From Bryobacterales bacterium (GTDB lineage Bacteria > Acidobacteriota > Terriglobia > Bryobacterales > Bryobacteraceae), in the NCBI GenBank assembly GCA_003154855.1, contig PMEV01000261.1, positions 189 to 9,480 of the forward strand: 9,292 bases of DNA, in the 5' to 3' direction. The stretch's first letter is position 1, and every line of letters starts with the position of its first letter. The translations under genes were made by a program, and so were the position numbers. The notes under the pieces were generated by a model, which did not search any database, was not told where the DNA came from, and worked only from the letters and a program-made list of their open reading frames with translations. Positions 5,097 to 9,292 of the stretch are shown here, one piece after another.

Positions 5097-5684
5097 CTAT
5101 TGCTTCGCGGCGTTGTGCTTCTGGTTGTAGATCCGCGCGCTTTCGCGGTTTTGCTGGCGGTTGACGCTGGCCTTCTGGTTAGCGGTGAGCTTGCCGCCGT
5201 TGACGGCGCGATCCGTGCGCACTTCCTGGTTGATCCGGGCCTCGTGGCCTTCGGTCCTGGCCGCTTCTCCCGCGGTCATCTGGCCGGAACGGATTCCTTG
5301 CGCGATGCGATCCTGCTGGAGCTCGCGCCGGGCGTCCACCTCGTTGTTGCCGTAGTGCTGCTCGGCGGCGTTGTGCTTGTCGTTGTAAATGTTCTGGCTC
5401 AGCCTGTTTTGCTGCCGGTTGATCTGCGCCTTCTCCGGGGCGGTCAGTTGGCCGTTGTTGGCCTGGCGGTCGGTGCGCGTCTCGCTATTGAGGTTGGCCT
5501 CTTTGCGCTCGAGGTTGGCGGTCTCGCCGGCGGTCAATTGGCCGCTGGCAACGCCGTTGGCGATCCGGTCCTGCTGGTTTTCCTTGCGCTCGTGAATCGT
5601 GGTGTCCTGGCCGGCCGTTTGCGCGCGCGCGGGCCCGATAAGCATGGCGCCCGAAATCGCCGCGATCATGATGAAGCGTTTCAT
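5097..5684 (-). CDS. Secreted hydrophilic protein of two 73-residue repeats
   Basis: This is a 195-residue protein of unknown function. MKRFIMIAAISGAMLIGPARAQ is a signal peptide (cleavage near ARA-Q, residue 21). The mature part is almost entirely charged and Asn/Gln/Ala-rich. It consists of two gap-free copies, residues 37-109 and 123-195, each running from QQDRIA to KHNAAxQ. By hand count 47 of 73 positions are identical. Conserved blocks are SGQ(L/M)TAGE, RTDR, LTA, NRQQNR, IYN and KHNAA. Each copy can itself be split into two helical half-units around GQLTAGE and GQLTAPE. The pattern suggests an alpha-helical or disordered periplasmic protein and has no enzyme motif. The start is supported by the Shine-Dalgarno AGGAGGAG (complement of 5687-5694) directly upstream. 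It is divergent from the GH2 gene and convergent with the tRNA, whose flank ends seven bases from its stop. Confidence 0.88.
   Translation of the reverse strand: MKRFIMIAAISGAMLIGPARAQTAGQDTTIHERKENQQDRIANGVASGQLTAGETANLERKEANLNSETRTDRQANNGQLTAPEKAQINRQQNRLSQNIYNDKHNAAEQHYGNNEVDARRELQQDRIAQGIRSGQMTAGEAARTEGHEARINQEVRTDRAVNGGKLTANQKASVNRQQNRESARIYNQKHNAAKQ
5100..5576 (-). repeat. Internal duplication in the secreted repeat protein
   Basis: The two 219-nt coding copies are at 5358-5576 and 5100-5318, separated by 39 nt encoding a short charged linker (HYGNNEVDARREL). Protein identity is about 64% by hand count with no gaps, so the duplication is old but constrained in length. Confidence 0.85.
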
Positions 5685-5720
5685 TGCTCCTCCTGTGTTT
5701 CGGATTGTCGATTGCTCTCA

Positions 5721-5748
5721 CAGATACAAACTCCGTAGCCGCCGTCAA
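5721..5748 (-). promoter_or_regulatory. Candidate promoter of the secreted repeat-protein gene
   Basis: On the minus strand TTGACG (5748 down to 5743) is followed after 16 bases by TATCTG (5726 down to 5721). The predicted start is near 5714, giving a leader of about 30 nt before ATG 5684. The -35 is a good match and the -10 only a partial one. Confidence 0.4.
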
Positions 5749-5749
5749 G

Positions 5750-5774
5750 TTCCGAAAACGCGGAAGATTTTTTT
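5750..5774 (+). terminator. Short hairpin plus T-run, or AT-rich promoter upstream element
   Basis: TTCCG (5750-5754) can pair with CGGAA (5761-5765) around AAAACG, and GA plus seven Ts (5768-5774) follow. The shape is that of an intrinsic terminator on the plus strand, but the stem has only 5 bp and no plus-strand gene ends just upstream. The T-run may simply be the upstream part of the GH2 promoter. Confidence 0.2.
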
Positions 5775-5798
5775 GAGCGATGGGCGCCGCCGTATGAT
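5771..5798 (+). promoter_or_regulatory. Candidate promoter of the GH2 gene
   Basis: TATGAT (5793-5798) is a good -10. TTTTGA (5771-5776) lies 16 bases upstream as a weak -35 inside a T-run. The predicted start near 5805 leaves a leader of about 25 nt with GGGAG (5818-5822) seven bases before ATG 5830. Confidence 0.4.
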
Positions 5799-5829
5799 AG
5801 GGTGAGCGGTTGTGCACGGGAGAACATCT

Positions 5830-7638
5830 ATGAGAATGGTTGGTGTTATGGCGGTGCTAATGGTTGCGGGCGGCGCGTGGGGGCAATCCGGCGGGCCGAT
5901 TCAGAACGTCGCGGGGCGGAAGACGGTGAGTCTGAACGGCTCGTGGCAGACGATTGTGGATCCTTTTCTGACCGGATACTACGACTATCGATGGCAGCCG
6001 GACGCCGAGCACGGCTTCGGGGCGAACCGGAAGCCGCAATCCAAGAGCGAACTGGTGGAGTACGATTACGACCGCTCGGCTCACTTGCAAGTTCCAGGGG
6101 ACTGGAACATGCAGCGGCCCGAGTTGCTGTTCTACGAAGGCGCCATCTGGTACAAGCGCGATTTCGACTACAAGCTGGAGCCCGGGCGGCGGCTGTTCGT
6201 ACACTTCGGGGCGGCCAATTACCATGCGACCGTTCTTCTGAACGGCAAGCTGCTCGGCGAACATGTGGGAGGGTTCACGCCCTTCAGCTTCGAGATCACC
6301 GCCCTCGTGCGCGAGAAGGGCAACTTCCTCATCGCGATGGTGGAGAACCAGCGGCGCATGGAGGGCGTGCCCACCGTCAACACGGACTGGTGGAATTACG
6401 GCGGGCTCACGCGCGATGTGCAACTGGTGGAGGAGCCGGAGACATTCGTTCAGGACTATTCCATCCAGCTCGAGAAGGGATCGCGCAACCGGGTGTCCGG
6501 ATGGGTGCGGCTGAACGGGACGCGGCTGGGGCAAAAGGTGACGGTGGAGATTCCCGAGGCGGGCGCGGCCTTCGCGGTCACTACCGACGAGCGGGGCTAC
6601 GCGAAGGTGGCCGGCGAGGCGCAGCTCACGCTGTGGAGTCCCGAGAACCCCAAGCTGTACGAGGTGGTGGTGGAAGCGGAGACCGACCGGGTGCGCGATA
6701 GCATCGGCTTCCGGACGATCGAAACGTCGGGCGGGAACATTCTGCTGAACGGGAAGCCGATCTTTCTGCGCGGCATTACGATGCACGCGGAGGCGCCGTA
6801 CCGGACGGGCCGGGCTTGGTCGGAAGACGACGCACGGACGCTGCTGGGCTGGGCCAAAGAGCTGCACGCGAACTTCGTGCGGCTGGCGCACTATCCGCAC
6901 GACGAGCGCATGGTGCGGCTGGCGGACCGCATGGGGCTGCTGGTGTGGGCCGAGATTCCGGTCTACTGGACCATCCAATTCGGGAATCCCCAGACCTACG
7001 CGAACGCCGAGAACCAGTTGTTGGAAATGATTGCGCGCGACAAGAACCGGGCCTCGGTGATCCTGTGGTCGATGGCCAATGAAACGCCGCTGGGCGAGGC
7101 GCGTTTGAGTTTTCTGAGCCGGCTGGTGGAGCGGGCGCGGCGCGAAGATCCCACGCGCCTGATCACCGCGGCGCTCCAGGCGCATTATGCGGACGAGACG
7201 ACGGAAATGATGGACGACCCGCTGGGCCAGTTTCTGGACGTGCTGGGATGCAACGAATACGTGGGCTGGTACGACGGGCCGCCCGAGAAAGCCGACCGCA
7301 TCCAATGGAAGACGCCGTACGACAAGCCGCTGGTCATGAGCGAGTTCGGCGGCGGCGCGCTGCAGGGCTACCACGGCGACGAGCTGACCATCTTCACCGA
7401 AGAGTTCCAGAGCCGCGTCTACCAGCACCAGATCGGCATGTTGAAGCGGATTCCATTCTTGCGCGGCACGTCGCCGTGGGTGCTGATGGATTTCCGCTCG
7501 CCGAAGCGGACCTTGCCGGGCATCCAGGACTACTTCAACCGCAAGGGACTGATCTCCGAGCGCGGCCAGAAGAAGGCGGCGTTCTTCGTGATGCAGCAGT
7601 TCTACGAGTCGGTGGAGAAAGAGGGGCCGCCGCGTTGA
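5830..7638 (+). CDS. Secreted GH2 glycoside hydrolase, beta-glucuronidase-like
   Basis: This 602-residue retaining glycosidase is predicted to act outside the cytoplasm. ATG 5830 is preferred over the in-frame GTG 5812 because GGGAG (5818-5822) sits seven bases upstream and the protein then starts with a compact signal peptide (MRMVGVMAVLMVAGGAWGQ). The order of domains is normal for GH2: a jelly-roll sugar-binding domain (about 30-205, with LNGSW, VPGDWN and YEGAIWYKRDF), an immunoglobulin-like domain (about 205-300) and a TIM barrel (about 300-595) opening LNGKPIFLRG and NFVRLAHYP. The acid/base is E418 in WSMANE and the nucleophile is E505 in MSEFGGG. N570-R-K572 near the C-terminus matches the N-x-K element that binds the glucuronate carboxylate in beta-glucuronidases, but related NxKG sequences occur in other GH2 enzymes. 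Substrate is therefore probable, not certain. A GC-rich hairpin spans the stop codon, and a TPR lipoprotein gene follows 50 nt downstream. Confidence 0.93.
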   Translation: MRMVGVMAVLMVAGGAWGQSGGPIQNVAGRKTVSLNGSWQTIVDPFLTGYYDYRWQPDAEHGFGANRKPQSKSELVEYDYDRSAHLQVPGDWNMQRPELLFYEGAIWYKRDFDYKLEPGRRLFVHFGAANYHATVLLNGKLLGEHVGGFTPFSFEITALVREKGNFLIAMVENQRRMEGVPTVNTDWWNYGGLTRDVQLVEEPETFVQDYSIQLEKGSRNRVSGWVRLNGTRLGQKVTVEIPEAGAAFAVTTDERGYAKVAGEAQLTLWSPENPKLYEVVVEAETDRVRDSIGFRTIETSGGNILLNGKPIFLRGITMHAEAPYRTGRAWSEDDARTLLGWAKELHANFVRLAHYPHDERMVRLADRMGLLVWAEIPVYWTIQFGNPQTYANAENQLLEMIARDKNRASVILWSMANETPLGEARLSFLSRLVERARREDPTRLITAALQAHYADETTEMMDDPLGQFLDVLGCNEYVGWYDGPPEKADRIQWKTPYDKPLVMSEFGGGALQGYHGDELTIFTEEFQSRVYQHQIGMLKRIPFLRGTSPWVLMDFRSPKRTLPGIQDYFNRKGLISERGQKKAAFFVMQQFYESVEKEGPPR

Positions 7639-7648
7639 TCCGGCGGCC
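7625..7648 (+). terminator. GC-rich hairpin spanning the GH2 stop codon
   Basis: GGCCGCCG (7625-7632) and CGGCGGCC (7641-7648) form a perfect 8-bp stem with an 8-nt loop that contains the TGA stop (7636-7638). No T-run follows. It shares the 14-mer GAGGGGCCGCCGCG with 3598-3611. It could attenuate transcription into the next gene or stabilise the mRNA end. Confidence 0.4.
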
Positions 7649-7676
7649 GCGGAGGACGAAAGGGCCGTCAACCCTG

Positions 7677-7682
7677 TAAACT
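7677..7682 (+). promoter_or_regulatory. -10 element very close to the TPR lipoprotein start
   Basis: TAAACT (7677-7682), preceded by TG-like context, ends six bases before ATG 7689. Initiation seven bases downstream of the -10 would fall on the start codon itself, giving a leaderless mRNA. AAGGG (7683-7687) is too close to the ATG to act as a ribosome binding site. No good -35 is visible. Confidence 0.35.
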
Positions 7683-7688
7683 AAGGGA

Positions 7689-8528
7689 ATGCACTTTTTT
7701 CGGCCGCTGGCGCTGCTGGCGGTGGCGGCGGCCGGCGGCTGCGCGGCACAACCCGCGGCGAATGGCTCGGATGCGATCCAGCGCGCCTTGGGCCGGCTTT
7801 ATAATTTCGATTTCGCGGGGACGCACGCGATTCTGGACCGCCAGATCGCCGAGAACCCAAACGACTCGCTGGCCTATGGGATGCGCGCCTGCGCCTACCT
7901 GTTTACGGAGCTGGACCGGCTGTCGATCCTGGAGGCGGAGTTCCTAAGCGACGACGACCGCATCATCGACAAGAAGAAGGGGAAGCCCGACCCGAACCTG
8001 AAGAAGTCGCTGATGGACGCACTGGAGACGGCGCGGAGTCTGGCGCTTGCCAAGCTGGATCGAGAACCCCGGAACACAGATGCGCTGTTCACGCTGTGCC
8101 TGGTCTCGGGCGTGCAGACCGACTACGCCGCGCTGGTGGAGAAGCGGCAGTTCTTCAGCCTGGTATTCGCCAAGCAGAGCCAGAAGTACGCGGTGCGCCT
8201 GCTGAAGGAGAACCCGAAGTTCTACGACGCCTATCTGACGGCCGGCGTGAGCGAGTACCTGCTGGGGTCGATGCCGTTCTTTCTGCGCTGGTTCGTCCAC
8301 TTCGAGCAGGTGCAGGGCAACAAGGCGAAGGCGATCGAGAACCTGGAGCTGGTGGGCCGGTCGGGATTGTACCTGCGGCCGTTCGCCAAGATTCTGCTGG
8401 CCATCATCTATATGCGGGAGAAACAGCCGCAGAAGAGCGAAGCGCTGCTGAAGGAGTATTACGTGGAGTTTCCCGAGAACCGGCTGGTTCGCAACGAGCT
8501 GGCGCGCATCGCCCAGTTCAAGCGGTGA
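7689..8528 (+). CDS. TPR-repeat putative lipoprotein
   Basis: This is a 279-residue protein. The N-terminus MHFFRPLALLAVAAAGGC is a short hydrophobic signal ending in a Cys at 18 in a loose lipobox (A-G-G-C), so a lipid-anchored envelope location is likely though not certain. The remainder is helical with tetratricopeptide-like units: around 30-70 (YNFDFAGTHAILDRQIAENPNDSLAY reads as a TPR turn), 110-140 (AKLDREPRNTDALF), 165-195 (LLKENPKFYDAYLTAGVSEYLLG) and 232-270 (AIIYMREKQPQKSEALLKEYYVEFPENRLVRNELARI). A Lys/Asp insertion (DDDRIIDKKKGKPDPN, 88-103) interrupts the first units. Such proteins mediate protein-protein contacts, and no enzymatic role is visible. ATG 7689 is the first start after an in-frame TAA (7677-7679). 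It may be expressed as a leaderless message or by readthrough from the GH2 gene 50 nt upstream. It converges on the protease gene. Confidence 0.87.
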   Translation: MHFFRPLALLAVAAAGGCAAQPAANGSDAIQRALGRLYNFDFAGTHAILDRQIAENPNDSLAYGMRACAYLFTELDRLSILEAEFLSDDDRIIDKKKGKPDPNLKKSLMDALETARSLALAKLDREPRNTDALFTLCLVSGVQTDYAALVEKRQFFSLVFAKQSQKYAVRLLKENPKFYDAYLTAGVSEYLLGSMPFFLRWFVHFEQVQGNKAKAIENLELVGRSGLYLRPFAKILLAIIYMREKQPQKSEALLKEYYVEFPENRLVRNELARIAQFKR

Positions 8529-8618
8529 GGGGCGCTCGCGGTCTCCGGCTATTTCCGCCACAAACATACTTGACGGATCAGCAAGCCCCGGGTCCTCCTT
8601 TGAATGTGCCGCTCTGCC

Positions 8619-9292
8619 TCATTCTGCTCTATCTGGGGCCGGGAATGTGGACTTCGGAAAAATGGCCTCGAGCTCTGCACGCCTTGCGACCGCTTCCGGA
8701 AGATATAACGTTTCGTGGATTTTAGCTGCCGGTGTCACTGCCGCAATCCCCATATTCACTCCATGCGCCTCATCCCAGTGCCCCCAGATCATTCCAAGCA
8801 AGTGCATATCAGCCACTTGCAATAACATCTTCATATCTCGCCCACCGGGCTCGACGCGCTCTGTCTTTGTAGCGGTCGCGCGGACAAATACAGGAGAACC
8901 GCTTAGGCCGCTAAAGGATCGGGCTTCTACCAAGTAGTTCTCCGCAAAACCACCACCCACCTGGATTGGGTGTTCCGGCAGCATTGCTATGGCACCATGC
9001 CGAACTATTGGAGTGTTCCTGCGCTCACCGGGAATGATCTCAAAAAGCCCTGGAAAGAACACTTCATCGCCAATCCCAATGAAGCCTGTCCGCATCATCT
9101 CAGTAGCGAACAGGTCAAGGGTGATCTGCCGGATGTGCACCCACGGTGGTATGTCATATCGAGCCACAGCCACATCGACGTTCGGATCTGGGTGGAAGTA
9201 CCATTCTTGAGGTTTGATGGCATCGCGGCCTCCATCGTACCGGTTGACGAGGATTCGGACCCGGTCAAGATCTAGTGTAGTGCGGCGCAATT
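8619..9292 (-). CDS. Trypsin-like serine protease domain protein, partial (runs off the right end)
   Basis: The minus-strand gene ends at TGA 8619-8621 and is open to the window edge, so at least 223 C-terminal residues are visible and the N-terminus is missing. There is no ATG in the frame near the edge, and the TTG at 9290 is unlikely to be the true start. The sequence HPDPNVDVAVARYDIP (codons near 9176) carries the aspartate expected of a trypsin-fold protease, and SGLSGSPVFV carries the nucleophile serine in GxSGSP (Ser codon 8895-8897). GERRNTPIVRHGAIAMLPE lies between them. The catalytic histidine (usually in TAxHV) would be encoded beyond the window. After the Ser motif come MHLLGMIWGHWDE and NMGIAAVTPAAKI, consistent with the last beta strands of the fold. 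Function is not known, and proteolysis or an inactive sensor role are both possible. GC is near 50% in two 60-base lines counted by hand (8701-8760, 28/60; 9001-9060, 30/60), below the neighbouring genes. Confidence 0.82.
   Translation of the reverse strand, partial: LRRTTLDLDRVRILVNRYDGGRDAIKPQEWYFHPDPNVDVAVARYDIPPWVHIRQITLDLFATEMMRTGFIGIGDEVFFPGLFEIIPGERRNTPIVRHGAIAMLPEHPIQVGGGFAENYLVEARSFSGLSGSPVFVRATATKTERVEPGGRDMKMLLQVADMHLLGMIWGHWDEAHGVNMGIAAVTPAAKIHETLYLPEAVARRAELEAIFPKSTFPAPDRAE

Noticed and set aside
5857..7671. A 604-codon minus-strand open frame opposite the GH2 gene
   Set aside because: It is a typical antisense shadow: His/Arg/Gln-rich translation with no recognisable domain, while the plus strand encodes a complete GH2 enzyme.
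8529..8618. Terminator between the convergent lipoprotein and protease genes
   Set aside because: The 90-base gap has no convincing hairpin with a T-run in either direction.

Overview
The window looks like a stretch of chromosome from an Acidobacteriota bacterium of the Solibacter/Bryobacter type. This rests on high-GC coding sequence, a PEP-CTERM protein, secreted Asn/Gln-rich and Tyr/Trp-rich proteins of a style common in that phylum, and a secreted GH2 glycosidase. The assignment is an inference from protein character. No rRNA or marker gene is present.

Left part (1-3630): a two-gene overlapping unit encodes a cytidylate-kinase-like domain fused to a PD-(D/E)XK-nuclease-like domain, followed by hypoxanthine phosphoribosyltransferase (ATGA overlap). 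After a 97-nt gap with its own candidate promoter comes a large exported protein. It carries five 18-residue Pro/Gln repeats, a Tyr/Trp-rich centre and a small C-terminal BamE/SmpA-like domain, and is followed by a GC-rich hairpin.

Middle part (3660-5090), lower in GC and patchy: on the minus strand lie a 43-codon hydrophobic open frame that looks like the tail of a lost membrane protein, a terminator-like hairpin, a PEP-CTERM sorted protein, about 290 nt without a recognisable gene, and a degraded IS1380-type transposase. That transposase appears to retain only its N-terminal end and possibly its extreme C-terminal end. A tRNA-Arg(UCU) gene follows, flanked by a nearly perfect 12-nt inverted repeat.

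Right part (5097-9292): a small secreted protein made of two 73-residue copies is divergent from a secreted GH2 glycoside hydrolase (beta-glucuronidase-like). A TPR-type lipoprotein follows in the same direction. Convergent to it is the 3' part of a trypsin-like serine protease gene that runs off the right end and has clearly lower GC.

Most products are predicted to be exported: the repeat protein, the PEP-CTERM protein, the Asn/Gln-rich protein, the GH2 enzyme and the TPR lipoprotein. This suggests cell-surface and polysaccharide functions. No CRISPR array, prophage or complete insertion sequence is visible. The most unusual items are the kinase-nuclease fusion coupled to hpt, the inverted repeat around the tRNA, and a shared GC-rich hairpin element at three gene boundaries.
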